Source of the DNA: Actinoplanes sp. N902-109
Lineage (GTDB): Bacteria; Actinomycetota; Actinomycetes; Mycobacteriales; Micromonosporaceae
Length of the DNA stretch: 64,000 bases
Assembly: GCF_000389965.1 (NCBI RefSeq)
Contig: NC_021191.1
Location: 1,117,501 to 1,181,500, forward strand
Reading direction: 5' to 3'
Below, piece after piece: positions 18,199-26,861 of the stretch; position 1 is the first letter of the stretch; every line of letters starts with the position of its first letter. Under the pieces are notes generated by a model, which ran no database searches, was not told the origin of the DNA, and worked only from the letters and a program-made list of their open reading frames with translations. Made by a program: the position numbers and the translations under genes.

Positions 18199-18315
18199 GT
18201 GGCCCGCCGCCCTGGGTGGCCCGCCGCCCTGGGTGGCCCGCCGCCCTGGGTGGCCCGCCGCCCTGGTGACGCGACGGGCCGGGTGGCCCGCCGCCCCGGG
18301 TGACGCGACGGGCCG
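18199..18315. repeat. 17-bp direct repeats (GTGGCCCGCCGCCCTGG)
   Basis: Four head-to-tail copies of GTGGCCCGCCGCCCTGG run from 18199 to about 18266, then a 16-base spacer unit TGACGCGACGGGCCGG, a fifth variant copy, and the spacer unit again. This follows directly on the 38-bp repeats. It is non-coding and prone to copy-number change. Confidence 0.85.
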
Positions 18316-18321
18316 AACCGG

Positions 18322-18771
18322 TCAGAGGTTGTTGTAGGTGGAGAAGTTCCAGGAGCCGGCCACGAGCGAGATGATCAGGCCCACGATGCCGAGCACCACC
18401 GCGATGCCGCCGCAGATCAAGCCGGCCATCGCCTGGCTGCGGTTGGTGGCCAGCCCGGCGTTGGCCTTCTTGAGGCCGAGGTAGCTGACGATGACGCCGG
18501 CGATGCCGACCGGCAGCCCCAGGTAGGCACAGCACAGCAACGGGATCGCGGCGATGCCGAGGATCATGCCGACGAGCCCCTGGGTGTTCTGCGGGGCGGC
18601 CGGGCCACCGCCGTAGGGCTGCTGCCCGTACGGCTGCTGCTGCTCACCGAACGGCTGCTGCTGCCCGAACGGCTGCTGCTGCCCGAACGGCTGCTGGGCG
18701 CCGTACGGCGGCGGGGGCGGCGGGTAGGAACCGGGCGGCTGCTGGTTCGGGTCGTCCTGACCGGGCTGCAT
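18322..18771 (-). CDS. DUF4190 small membrane protein with a Gln/Pro-rich N-terminus
   Basis: The 149-residue protein begins with about 62 residues of low complexity: PPPPPPYGA followed by repeats of QQPFGQ and QQPYGQ, coded by 18-bp near-identical DNA repeats. Then come two transmembrane helices (GLVGMILGIAAIPLLCCAYLGLPVGIAGVIVSYLGL and AMAGLICGGIAVVLGIVGLIISLVA) of the DUF4190 type, joined by KKANAGLATNRSQ. Such proteins are common in actinomycetes and often have no known role. The start ATG at 18771 has GGAAGGG upstream. The frame is open much further upstream, antisense to purN and purH, which is a GC-content artefact. Confidence 0.87.
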   Translation of the reverse strand: MQPGQDDPNQQPPGSYPPPPPPYGAQQPFGQQQPFGQQQPFGEQQQPYGQQPYGGGPAAPQNTQGLVGMILGIAAIPLLCCAYLGLPVGIAGVIVSYLGLKKANAGLATNRSQAMAGLICGGIAVVLGIVGLIISLVAGSWNFSTYNNL

Positions 18772-18904
18772 GTAAGTACCCTTCCGAGGGATGTCGTACG
18801 TGAAGAACCGGCAGCTTATCGTGGCGACGCGGGCACGGGCAGCCCCAAATGCCTGGTCAGCGCCCCTGCGTCGGGCGATGCCGGCGCTCAGGTAGGGTGC
18901 TCGG

Positions 18905-19522
18905 GTGACTGACCCCGCGCCATCCCGCCTGGTCGTCCTCGTCTCCGGCTCCGGCAGCAACTTGCAGGCCCTTCTCGACGCCGCGGCGGACCCCGCGTAC
19001 GGCGCAAGGGTCGTCGCCGTCGGTGCGGACCGGGACGGCATCGCCGGGCTCGACCGAGCCGCGGCCGCCGGTGTGCCGACATTCGTGGACTCCGTGAAGG
19101 CATACCCCACCCGCGAGGACTGGGACGCCGCCCTCACCGCGCATGTCGCCGAGCACCAGCCCGACCTGGTCATCTCGGCCGGGTTCCTCAAGCTGGTCGG
19201 CAAACGGTTCCTGGACGCCTTCGGCGACCGGTACATCAACACCCACAATGCGCTGCTGCCGGCCTTCCCGGGCATCCACGGCCCGCGCGACGCCCTCGAG
19301 TACGGCGTGAAGCTCGCCGGCGCCACCCTGTTCTTCGTGGACGCGGGCGTCGACACCGGACCCATCATCGCCCAGGTCAGCGTGCCCGTGCTCGACGACG
19401 ACACGGAGGAGACGCTGACCGAGCGCATCAAGGACGCTGAGCGCCGGCAACTCGTCGAGTACGTCGGCCGACTGGTCCGCGAAGGCTGGACCGTCACGGA
19501 CAGGAAGGTCACCATCCCATGA
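18905..19522 (+). CDS. purN: Phosphoribosylglycinamide formyltransferase
   Basis: The 205-residue enzyme transfers formyl from 10-formyl-THF to GAR in step three of purine synthesis. It starts RLVVLVSGSGSNLQALLDA (phosphate-binding loop), then HNALLPAFPGIHG (the catalytic Asn-His pair) and the catalytic Asp in VDAGVDTGPIIAQ. The GTG start at 18905 lies six bases after TAGGGT, a -10-like hexamer, and no Shine-Dalgarno is present, so the message is probably leaderless. The stop overlaps the purH ATG by four bases. The purN-purH order is conserved with mycobacteria. Confidence 0.95.
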   Translation: MTDPAPSRLVVLVSGSGSNLQALLDAAADPAYGARVVAVGADRDGIAGLDRAAAAGVPTFVDSVKAYPTREDWDAALTAHVAEHQPDLVISAGFLKLVGKRFLDAFGDRYINTHNALLPAFPGIHGPRDALEYGVKLAGATLFFVDAGVDTGPIIAQVSVPVLDDDTEETLTERIKDAERRQLVEYVGRLVREGWTVTDRKVTIP

Positions 19523-21075
19523 GCGACGATGGCTTGCGCCCGATCAAGCGGGCGCTGCTGAGCGTGTACGACAAGACCGGCCTGGTCGAGCTCGCACAGG
19601 CGCTGCACGCCGCCGGGGTGCAGATCATCTCCACCGGTTCGACCGCGTCGACGGTCGAGGGCGCCGGTGTTCCGGTCACCCGGGTCGAGGAGCTCACCGG
19701 GTTCCCCGAGACGCTGGACGGCCGGGTCAAGACGTTGCACCCCAAGGTGCACGCGGGCCTGCTCGCCGACCTGCGGCTGCCCGCCCACGAGCAGCAGCTG
19801 GCCGAGCTCGGCATCGAGCCGTTCGACCTGCTGGTGAGCAATCTGTACCCGTTCACCCAGACGGTCGCGTCCGGCGCGAGTGTGGACGAGTGCGTCGAGC
19901 AGATCGACATCGGCGGTCCGGCCATGGTGCGCGCGGCGGCCAAGAACCACCCGTCGGTTGCGGTTGTCACGGCTGTGGCGGCGTACCCGCTGGTCCTGGA
20001 CGCGGTGCGAAACGGTGGCTTCACGCTGACGCAGCGCAAGGCGCTGGCCGCTCGCGCGTTCGCCGACATCGCGGAATACGACGTGGCCGTGGCCAACTGG
20101 TGCGCGACCGTGCTGTCGCCCGCGGAGTGGCCCGAGTTCACCGGTGTGGCGCTCAAGCGCGAGAGCACCCTGCGCTACGGCGAGAACCCGCACCAGCAGG
20201 CGGCGCTGTACGTGGACCCGAACGCCCCGGCCGGGCTCGCGCAGGCGCAGCAGCTGCACGGCAAGGAGATGTCGTACAACAACTACGTCGACGCGGACGC
20301 CGCGTGGCGCAGCGCCAACGATTTCACCGACCCCTGTGTCGCGATCATCAAGCACGCCAACCCGTGTGGCATCGCGATCGGCGCGGACGTGGCCGAGGCG
20401 CACCGCAAGGCGCACGCCTGCGACCCGGTCTCCGCGTTCGGCGGGGTCATCGCCGTCAACCGCGAGGTCACCGCGGAGCTGGCGAAGCAGCTCGACGGCA
20501 TCTTCACCGAGGTGATCGTCGCGCCGTCGTTCGCGCCGGACGCGCTCGCGATCTTCCAGGAGAAGAAGAACCTGCGCGTGCTGGTCGCCCCGGCCTGGAA
20601 CCCGCCGCCGGCGGAGATCAAGCAGGTCGGCGGCGGGATGTTGGTGCAGTCGGCCGACCGCATCGACGCCGCGGGCGACGACCCGGCCGGCTGGACGCTT
20701 GCCACCGGTCCCGCGGCCTCCGCCGAGGAGCTGCGTGACCTCGCGTTCGCGTGGCGGGCGATCCGCTCGGTCAAGAGCAATGCGATCCTGCTGGCCCACG
20801 ACGGCGCGACCGTCGGCGTCGGCATGGGCCAGGTCAACCGGGTCGACTCGGCGCACCTCGCGGTCAACCGGGCCGGCGCCGACCGGGCCAAGGGCAGCGT
20901 GGCGGCCTCCGACGCGTTCTTCCCGTTCCCCGACGGCCTCGAGGTGCTGATCGCCGCGGGTGTCAAGGCGGTGGTGCAACCGGGTGGCTCGATCCGCGAC
21001 AACCAGGTCATCGAGGCCGCCGAGAAGGCGGGGATGACCGTCTATCTGACCGGGACCCGGCACTTCTACCACTGA
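19519..21075 (+). CDS. purH: Bifunctional AICAR formyltransferase / IMP cyclohydrolase
   Basis: The 518-residue protein catalyses the last two steps of purine synthesis. The N-terminal IMP cyclohydrolase (MGS-like) domain has ALLSVYDKTGLVELAQAL, STGSTAS and KTLHPKVHAGLLA; the C-terminal formyltransferase has SYNNYVDADAAWR, CVAIIKHANPCGIA (catalytic Lys-His) and PGGSIRDNQVIEAA. It ends in TGTRHFYH, typical for the family. The length is normal. Its ATG overlaps the purN stop by four bases, so both enzymes are made from one coupled message. Confidence 0.96.
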   Translation: MSDDGLRPIKRALLSVYDKTGLVELAQALHAAGVQIISTGSTASTVEGAGVPVTRVEELTGFPETLDGRVKTLHPKVHAGLLADLRLPAHEQQLAELGIEPFDLLVSNLYPFTQTVASGASVDECVEQIDIGGPAMVRAAAKNHPSVAVVTAVAAYPLVLDAVRNGGFTLTQRKALAARAFADIAEYDVAVANWCATVLSPAEWPEFTGVALKRESTLRYGENPHQQAALYVDPNAPAGLAQAQQLHGKEMSYNNYVDADAAWRSANDFTDPCVAIIKHANPCGIAIGADVAEAHRKAHACDPVSAFGGVIAVNREVTAELAKQLDGIFTEVIVAPSFAPDALAIFQEKKNLRVLVAPAWNPPPAEIKQVGGGMLVQSADRIDAAGDDPAGWTLATGPAASAEELRDLAFAWRAIRSVKSNAILLAHDGATVGVGMGQVNRVDSAHLAVNRAGADRAKGSVAASDAFFPFPDGLEVLIAAGVKAVVQPGGSIRDNQVIEAAEKAGMTVYLTGTRHFYH

Positions 21076-21084
21076 CTCACGGTC

Positions 21085-21675
21085 ATGACGAAGGTCGTCA
21101 ACGAGACGTTCTCCGGCGAGGACTGGGCCCTCGCCGAGGTGGAACGCGCGGACTACGAGGACTGCGCGTTCCACGACGTCGACTGGTCCGAGGCCCGGCT
21201 GACCGGCTGCACGTTCACCAACTGCCGGTTCGGCAACGTGCGCTTCAACGCCTCGGAACTGGTCCGGTGCGCGATCACCCAGTCGCTGCTGCAACGGTGC
21301 TCCTTCTTCGATGCGACGCTGACTGACTGCAAATTCACCGGGACGACCTTCGTCGACACCGGTCTGCGGCCGTTGACCATCGACGGCGGTGACTGGGGTT
21401 TCGTCACGCTGCGCAAGGCCAACCTGACGGCGGCCAAGCTGGGCGGTCTGCGGCTGCGCGAAGCCGACCTGGAGGGCGCCGACCTGACCCGGGCCGACCT
21501 GCGTGGCGCGGACCTGTCCAACGCCCGGCTGACCAGCGCCATCCTCAAGGGCACCGACCTGCGCGGCGCCGACCTCGACGGGGTCGTGCTGCGCGGCCTC
21601 GACATCACCGGTGCCAAGATGGACCTCGCGCAGGCCGCGTCCTTCGCCCGGGCGTACGGCGCGGTGATCAGCTGA
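21085..21675 (+). CDS. Pentapeptide-repeat protein
   Basis: The 196-residue protein is made mostly of A(D/N)LXX-type pentapeptides. The N-terminal half is loose (CAFHDVDWSEARLTGCTFTNCRF...), then a regular stretch from KANLTAAKLGGLRLREADLEGADLTRADL to LDGVVLRGLDITGAKMDL. Such sequences fold into a right-handed quadrilateral beta-helix. Some members mimic DNA and protect gyrase from quinolones (MfpA, Qnr), but most have no known role, and nothing here singles out that function. It starts nine bases after purH with no clear ribosome binding site, so it may be read through coupling with purH. Six Cys residues lie in the first half. Confidence 0.88.
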   Translation: MTKVVNETFSGEDWALAEVERADYEDCAFHDVDWSEARLTGCTFTNCRFGNVRFNASELVRCAITQSLLQRCSFFDATLTDCKFTGTTFVDTGLRPLTIDGGDWGFVTLRKANLTAAKLGGLRLREADLEGADLTRADLRGADLSNARLTSAILKGTDLRGADLDGVVLRGLDITGAKMDLAQAASFARAYGAVIS

Positions 21676-21790
21676 CGGCCCAGCCTCGTCGGCGCGTTCC
21701 GCGCTGACGGCGCAGCCCCGTCGGCGCGTTCCGCCCGATGACCCGGTCGGTCGGCGTTCCGCCCGATGACCCGGTCGGTCGGCGTTCCGT
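21671..21790. repeat. Two pairs of direct repeats after the pentapeptide gene (32 bp x2, 28 bp x2)
   Basis: A 32-bp unit starting GCTGACGGC occurs at 21671-21702 and 21703-21734 with two mismatches. The first copy includes the stop codon of the pentapeptide gene. A 28-bp unit starting CCGATGACCCGGTCGG follows at 21735-21762 and 21763-21790, differing only in the last base. Both units share the ending GGCG..TTCCG. The tract separates convergent genes. Confidence 0.9.
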
Positions 21791-21824
21791 CTCGCAGGCC
21801 AGCTGTCTGCTCAGCGGCCGGTGG

Positions 21825-22628
21825 TCACGGCTCGGCCCAGATCGTCCAGAGGTGCGAGACGGCGAGAATCGAACCCCGCGCCGCCGCGTCTGCCAAGGCC
21901 TGGGTGCGCGAGCTGCGCGCCGTCTCAGGATCCATGTCGTGCGCGTACGCGAGCCCGGGCCGCACCAGCTGCACCGCATGAACCAGCAGGTCGCCGGTCA
22001 CGAGCAACGAGTGGTCCCCCGACTCCACCAGCACCGACTGATGCCCCGGCGTGTGCCCCGGCGTCGAGAGGATCCACACCTCGGGCGAGAGCCGCACATC
22101 GCCGTCGACCACGTGGAGCCGCCCCTGGTCACGCAACGGGGTCAGCAGCACCTCGTCCTGGCGGGCGGTGTCCCGGGCAGCCGTGTAGGCCTCGACATCC
22201 GCCCGTTGCACCACCACCCGCGCGTTGACGAACGGTGAGTCGGCCGGCACCGCCCACCCGATGTGATCGGTGTGCAGGTGGGTCAGGACGATCTGCTCGA
22301 CGTCAACCGGCGCGATGCCGGCCTCCGCAAGCGCTGCGGGCAGTCGCCCCGGCACCGGCGCCCAGTCCGCGGCGAGCGAACCGGCCGGCCCGATCCCGGC
22401 GTCGACCAGGGTCACCGGACCGTCGCCCACCCGGATCGCGAAGCTGCGGAAGCGCAGCCACCACCGGCCGTCGAGGGTCAGTGCCCCGGGGTCCAGCGCG
22501 TCGGCGGCGGCCCAGTCCTGCGGGGTCGCCGCCGGGAAGTCGTCCTCGCGCCGGTCGAAGTGCGGACCCTCGGCGTCGTCGAGGGCGATGACGGTCACGG
22601 GTCCGATCGTGCGAACGGAATCACTCAT
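21825..22628 (-). CDS. Metallo-beta-lactamase-fold hydrolase
   Basis: The 267-residue protein has the MBL metal motif HLHTDH (117-122), further ligands in STPGHTPGHQ and LLVTGDLLVHA, and a late His in AVSHLW. The N-terminal 60 residues include a WWLRFRSFAIRVGDGPVTLVDAGIG lead-in, like the quorum-quenching lactonase / class B hydrolase branch. The substrate cannot be told from sequence: lactones, glyoxalase-II-type thioesters and aryl esters are all possible. I chose the ATG at 22628 because it starts directly before the family core; an in-frame GTG at 22676 lies inside a TTATCCACA site. No export signal is present. Confidence 0.88.
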   Translation of the reverse strand: MSDSVRTIGPVTVIALDDAEGPHFDRREDDFPAATPQDWAAADALDPGALTLDGRWWLRFRSFAIRVGDGPVTLVDAGIGPAGSLAADWAPVPGRLPAALAEAGIAPVDVEQIVLTHLHTDHIGWAVPADSPFVNARVVVQRADVEAYTAARDTARQDEVLLTPLRDQGRLHVVDGDVRLSPEVWILSTPGHTPGHQSVLVESGDHSLLVTGDLLVHAVQLVRPGLAYAHDMDPETARSSRTQALADAAARGSILAVSHLWTIWAEP

Positions 22629-22668
22629 GGGCGCAGACGTTAGCGACGCCGGAAAGCGGGATACCGAG

Positions 22669-22696
22669 TTATCCACAGTGCTGCTCTGTCCACAGG
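22669..22696. promoter_or_regulatory. DnaA-box-like TTATCCACA with a second TGTCCACAGG
   Basis: TTATCCACA at 22669-22677 is a perfect match to the strict DnaA-box consensus. TGTCCACAGG follows at 22687-22696, so TCCACAG repeats 17 bases apart in the same direction. The pair lies between two minus-strand genes, upstream of the MBL gene. The pcrA upstream site (8921-8950) uses the same two words in inverted order. Confidence 0.4.
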
Positions 22697-22794
22697 CCGC
22701 CGAACGCGGGCTTGCCCGCCGGCGGGCCGGGTCGGAGGCTGGTCGCCGTGAATCTCTTCCGCCTGTTGCTCAGCCGCCTCCTGACCTGCTGCGC

Positions 22795-23037
22795 TCAGCT
22801 GTGCGCTATGCCGAGGCCCAACAAGATCAAACTGACCGCTGCGGCCAGCGTGGTGGCGGTGGAGGTGGCCGCTCGCTCGGGCGACTGCTCGCGCAGCACG
22901 AACGCCGCGACCGGCACGATTGCCGCACCGACCAGCCAGAGGCTGGCGGTCACCACGGCCAGCACCAGCAGGGCAATGGCGATCATCACCAGGACTGCCC
23001 CGGTGATCGGCCGATGGAGATGCTCGTTCGTTGACAT
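22795..23037 (-). CDS. Small integral membrane protein (80 aa)
   Basis: The 80-residue protein starts at an ATG with a short polar N-terminus (MSTNEHLHRP). It then has two closely spaced hydrophobic helices (ITGAVLVMIAIALLVLAVVTASLWLVGAAIVPVAAFVL), a polar loop REQSPERAATST, and a third helix (TLAAAVSLILLGLGI). I do not recognise the family. The amino-acid composition and GC3 pattern support a real gene. It is divergent from icd, whose start lies 110 bp away. Confidence 0.68.
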   Translation of the reverse strand: MSTNEHLHRPITGAVLVMIAIALLVLAVVTASLWLVGAAIVPVAAFVLREQSPERAATSTATTLAAAVSLILLGLGIAHS

Positions 23038-23091
23038 CGCAAACAGCGTAGACCGCGGGTGCCACCCCGGCCCGGCGGCGATCTCCCCGAT

Positions 23092-23122
23092 ACATGCAGT
23101 ACGCTCGTACTGCTAAGCATGT
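23092..23122. promoter_or_regulatory. Palindromic site upstream of icd
   Basis: GCAGTA (23096-23101) and TACTGC (23108-23113) form a perfect inverted repeat around CGCTCG. ACATG (23092-23096) and CATGT (23118-23122) mirror each other outside it, off-centre by a few bases. The site is 25-55 bases before the icd ATG, where an operator or the -10 region would lie. The binding factor is unknown. Confidence 0.4.
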
Positions 23123-23146
23123 GTCCCGCGAGAGGAGCGCCGGCCG

Positions 23147-24361
23147 ATGGCGAAAATCAAGGTCAACAACCCGGTCGTGGAGCTCGACGGCGACGAGATG
23201 ACCCGGATCATCTGGAAGCAGATCCGTGAGCAGCTGATCCTGCCCTACCTCGACGTCAACCTCGAGTACTACGACCTGTCGATCCAGTACCGCGACGAGA
23301 CCGACGACCAGGTGACGATCGACGCGGCCAACGCCATCAAGCGGCACGGCGTCGGCGTCAAGTGCGCGACGATCACCCCGGACGAGGCCCGCGTCGAGGA
23401 GTTCGGCCTCAAGAAGATGTGGCGCTCGCCGAACGGCACGATCCGCAACATTCTCGGCGGCGTCGTGTTCCGTGAGCCGATCATCATGTCGAACGTCCCG
23501 CGGCTGGTGCCGGGCTGGACCAAGCCGATCATCATCGGCCGGCACGCCCATGGCGACCAGTACAAGGCCACCGACTTCGTCGCGCCCAGCGCCGGCAAGC
23601 TGACCGTGACCTTCACGCCCGAGGACGGCTCGGCGCCGATGGAGTTCCACGTCGCCGACTACCCGGCCGGCGGTGTTGCCATGGCGATGTACAACTTCGA
23701 CGAGTCGATCCGCGACTTCGCCCGCGCTTCCTTCCGGTACGGCCTGGCGCGCAACTACCCGGTCTACCTGTCGACGAAGAACACGATTCTCAAGGCGTAC
23801 GACGGCCGGTTCAAGGACCTGTTCGCCGAGATCTTCGAGACCGAGTTCGCCGAGGACTTCAAGGCGGCCGGGCTGACCTACGAGCACCGGCTGATCGACG
23901 ACATGGTCGCCGCGGCGCTCAAGTGGGAGGGCGGCTACGTCTGGGCGTGCAAGAACTACGACGGTGACGTGCAGTCCGACACGGTCGCGCAGGGCTTCGG
24001 CTCGCTCGGCCTGATGACCTCGGTGCTGATGACCCCGGACGGCAAGACGGTCGAGGCCGAGGCGGCCCACGGCACGGTCACCCGGCACTACCGCCAGTGG
24101 CAGAAGGGCGAGAAGACGTCGACCAACCCGATCGCGTCGATCTTCGCCTGGACCGGCGGCCTCAAGCACCGCGGTGTGCTCGACGAGACCCCGGCCGTGA
24201 CCGAGTTCGCCGAGACGCTGGAGAAGGTCTGCATCGAGACCGTCGAGGGCGGCCAGATGACCAAGGACCTGGCGTTGCTGATCGGCCGGGACGCCCCGTG
24301 GCTGACCACCGAGGAGTTCATGAACGCGCTCGACGAGAACCTGGCCCGCAAGCTCGGCTGA
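23147..24361 (+). CDS. icd: NADP-dependent isocitrate dehydrogenase
   Basis: The 404-residue enzyme oxidises isocitrate to 2-oxoglutarate and yields NADPH. It opens with MAKIKVNNPVVELDGDEMTRIIW, the signature of the homodimeric eukaryote-like (type II) IDH rather than the E. coli type. The substrate-binding segment is WRSPNGTIRNILGGVVFREP, the metal-binding Asp residues are in LIDDMVA and NYDGDVQSD, and the NADP loop is AEAAHGTVTRHYR. The length is usual. The ATG has GAGAGGAGC about 12 bases upstream. It stands alone between a small divergent gene and a microsatellite tract. Confidence 0.96.
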   Translation: MAKIKVNNPVVELDGDEMTRIIWKQIREQLILPYLDVNLEYYDLSIQYRDETDDQVTIDAANAIKRHGVGVKCATITPDEARVEEFGLKKMWRSPNGTIRNILGGVVFREPIIMSNVPRLVPGWTKPIIIGRHAHGDQYKATDFVAPSAGKLTVTFTPEDGSAPMEFHVADYPAGGVAMAMYNFDESIRDFARASFRYGLARNYPVYLSTKNTILKAYDGRFKDLFAEIFETEFAEDFKAAGLTYEHRLIDDMVAAALKWEGGYVWACKNYDGDVQSDTVAQGFGSLGLMTSVLMTPDGKTVEAEAAHGTVTRHYRQWQKGEKTSTNPIASIFAWTGGLKHRGVLDETPAVTEFAETLEKVCIETVEGGQMTKDLALLIGRDAPWLTTEEFMNALDENLARKLG

Positions 24362-24840
<479 letters not shown>

Positions 24841-24935
24841 GGGCTCCGACTCTCCGCAGCCCGGCGTCGTCCTCCGCAGCCCTGCTCCGCTTCTCCGCGG
24901 CCGGGCTCTGGATCTCCGCAGCCGGACCGCGGGGG

Positions 24936-26027
24936 TCAGATGATCTCGCGGAGTGTCTGGGCCGCCTTTTCCGGGACGATGTCGTTGATGAATGCGCCCA
25001 TCGCTGATTCCGAGCCGGCCAGGAACTTCAGCTTGTCGGCCGCGCGCCGGATGCTGAAGAGCTGCAGGTGCAGGTAGCCGAGGTCGCGGCCCTCGCCGGT
25101 GACCGCCTGGTGCCAGGCCGAGATGTACGGCATCGGCGCGTCGAACAGGGCGTCGAAGCGCTTGAGGATGTCGAGGTACAGCGGGCCGAACGCATCCCGT
25201 TCGGCGTCGTTGAGGGCGGGGATGTCCGGCACCTGGCGGTGCGGGGCGATCTGCACCTCGTACGGCCAGCGGGAGGCGGCCGGGACGTACGCCGTCCAGT
25301 GCTCGTTCGCCGCCACCACGCGGATCTCCGCCTTGCGTTCGGCGGCCAGCACGTCGGCGTACAGGTTGCGGCCGCCGGTCTGTTCGGCGTGCCGGCGGGC
25401 TGCCTGCAGCATGGACTTGGTGCGGGGCGGAATCATCGGATATGCGTAGATCTGCCCGTGCGGGTGGTTCAGCGTCACGCCGATCTCGACGCCGCGGTTC
25501 TCGAACGGGAAGACCTGCGCGACGCCCGGCATGTCGGACATCTCCGCGGTGCGGTCGGCCCAGACGTCGACCACCGTCCGTACCCGGTCCGCGGTGAGCT
25601 TTCCGAAGTAGCTGTTGTGGTCGCTGGTGAAGCAGACCACCTCACAGCGACCCACTCCGGGGCGTACCGGCACGAGGTCGGTCAGCGAGGTGATCTCGTC
25701 TTCCTTGACCCGGTCGCTGAACGACGGGAACTGGTTCTCGAAGGTCACGACGTCGTAGTCGGGTGCCGGGATCTCGCTGGCGAAGTCGGGGGTCGACGGG
25801 CACAGCGGGCACTTGTCCGACGGCGGCAGGAAGGTCCGGGTCTGGCGGTGGGCCGCGACCGCCACCCACTCGTCGACCAGCGGGTCGTAGCGGAGCTGGG
25901 AGGTGGGCGGCGGCGGCGGCAGTTCGCGGGTGTCCGGCCACTTGTCGCGGTCCTGGCTCTGGCTCTCGTCGAAGTAGATGAGCTCTCGCCCGTCCGACAG
26001 CCGGATCGCTGTGCGCTTCTCGATCAC
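24936..26027 (-). CDS. galT: Galactose-1-phosphate uridylyltransferase
   Basis: The 363-residue enzyme of the Leloir pathway exchanges UMP between UDP-glucose and galactose-1-phosphate. The zinc-ligand pair is CPLCP near residue 74, the catalytic His motif is NHPHGQIYAYP, and the C-terminal domain has WHQAVTGEGRDLGYLHLQL. The start is GTG at 26027; its first bases overlap the stop of the DeoR gene (GTGA), so the two genes are coupled. The frame is open further upstream, but that part lies inside the DeoR gene. In many actinomycetes galK follows galT; here galT is followed by a microsatellite and icd, so the kinase must lie elsewhere. Confidence 0.94.
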   Translation of the reverse strand: MIEKRTAIRLSDGRELIYFDESQSQDRDKWPDTRELPPPPPTSQLRYDPLVDEWVAVAAHRQTRTFLPPSDKCPLCPSTPDFASEIPAPDYDVVTFENQFPSFSDRVKEDEITSLTDLVPVRPGVGRCEVVCFTSDHNSYFGKLTADRVRTVVDVWADRTAEMSDMPGVAQVFPFENRGVEIGVTLNHPHGQIYAYPMIPPRTKSMLQAARRHAEQTGGRNLYADVLAAERKAEIRVVAANEHWTAYVPAASRWPYEVQIAPHRQVPDIPALNDAERDAFGPLYLDILKRFDALFDAPMPYISAWHQAVTGEGRDLGYLHLQLFSIRRAADKLKFLAGSESAMGAFINDIVPEKAAQTLREII

Positions 26028-26800
26028 TGGGCGCTCACCACCATGAGTTCGTTCACCTGTTCCGCGAGGATGTTGCGTGCGGTTTCGTCTAGCTGGTCGT
26101 CCGTGATGACCACGTCGGCGCGGTCGAGCGGGACGATGGAGGAGATGCCGACGGTGCCCCACTTGGTGTGATCGGCCAGCACGACGAGGCGTTCGGCGGC
26201 TTCCACCAGGGCTCGGTTGACGTCCGCTTCCATGAGGTTGGGCGTGGTATACCCCGCACGCTCGCTCATACCGTGGACGCCGAGAAAAAGCATGTCGAGA
26301 TGCAGCGTGCCGATCGCGGCCACGGCGACCGGGCCGACCAGGGCATCCGACGGTGTACGGGTGCCGCCGGTCAGCACCACTGTCTGGTCCGGCCGGCCGG
26401 CGCGGTAGAACACGTCCGCGACCGGGATGGAATTGGTGACCACGGTCAGGGACGGCACGTCGACCAGCCGTTGCGCCAGGCCCGCGGTCGTGGTGCCGGC
26501 GGACAGCGCGATGGCGTCGCCGGGGGTGACCATCGCCGCGGCGCGCATGGCCATGGCTGCCTTCTCGGCCCGCTGACGCACCGACTTGGCCGCGAAGCCG
26601 GGCTCGTGCGCCGAGCCCGGGCTGACCGTGGTGGCGCCGCCGTGCACCTTGGCCAACAGGCCACGCTCGGCAAGGGCTTCCAGGTCACGGCGTATCGTCA
26701 TGTCCGACACGCCGTACTCCGTGGCGAGCTCGCTGACCCGCACGCCGCCGGCCGCGCGGACCCGGTCGAGGATCGCTGCCTGCCGCTGCTGCGCGAGCAT
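26024..26800 (-). CDS. DeoR-family transcriptional regulator
   Basis: The 258-residue protein has the N-terminal DeoR helix-turn-helix (RQAAILDRVRAAGGVRVSELATEYGVSDMTIRRDLEALAERGLLAKVHGGA) and a C-terminal DeoRC sugar-phosphate sensor domain (AIALSAGTTTAGLAQRL, TVVTNSIPVA, LTGGTRTPSDALVGPVA, LVVLADHTKWG). These usually repress sugar catabolism genes until a phosphorylated sugar binds. As it is the first gene of an operon with galT, galactose metabolism is the likely target. An extra GTG sits one codon upstream (26803). Direct repeats of AGTGTTCG just upstream could be its own operator. Confidence 0.92.
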   Translation of the reverse strand: MLAQQRQAAILDRVRAAGGVRVSELATEYGVSDMTIRRDLEALAERGLLAKVHGGATTVSPGSAHEPGFAAKSVRQRAEKAAMAMRAAAMVTPGDAIALSAGTTTAGLAQRLVDVPSLTVVTNSIPVADVFYRAGRPDQTVVLTGGTRTPSDALVGPVAVAAIGTLHLDMLFLGVHGMSERAGYTTPNLMEADVNRALVEAAERLVVLADHTKWGTVGISSIVPLDRADVVITDDQLDETARNILAEQVNELMVVSAQ

Positions 26801-26861
26801 CACTCACCCGCCCGGCGGTCCGTGGCGACGGGCGCGACGGTAAGCGCTATCCGCACTATTT

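Noticed and set aside
18772..21294. Very long minus-strand frame antisense to purN and purH
   Set aside because: It is an upstream extension of the DUF4190 frame and mirrors the real genes; high GC leaves the antisense frame free of stops. The protein is low-complexity and Arg-rich.
21085..21675. Quinolone-resistance protein (Qnr/MfpA-like)
   Set aside because: The pentapeptide repeats are real, but the first half is irregular, and the neighbours (purNH) give no support for gyrase protection.
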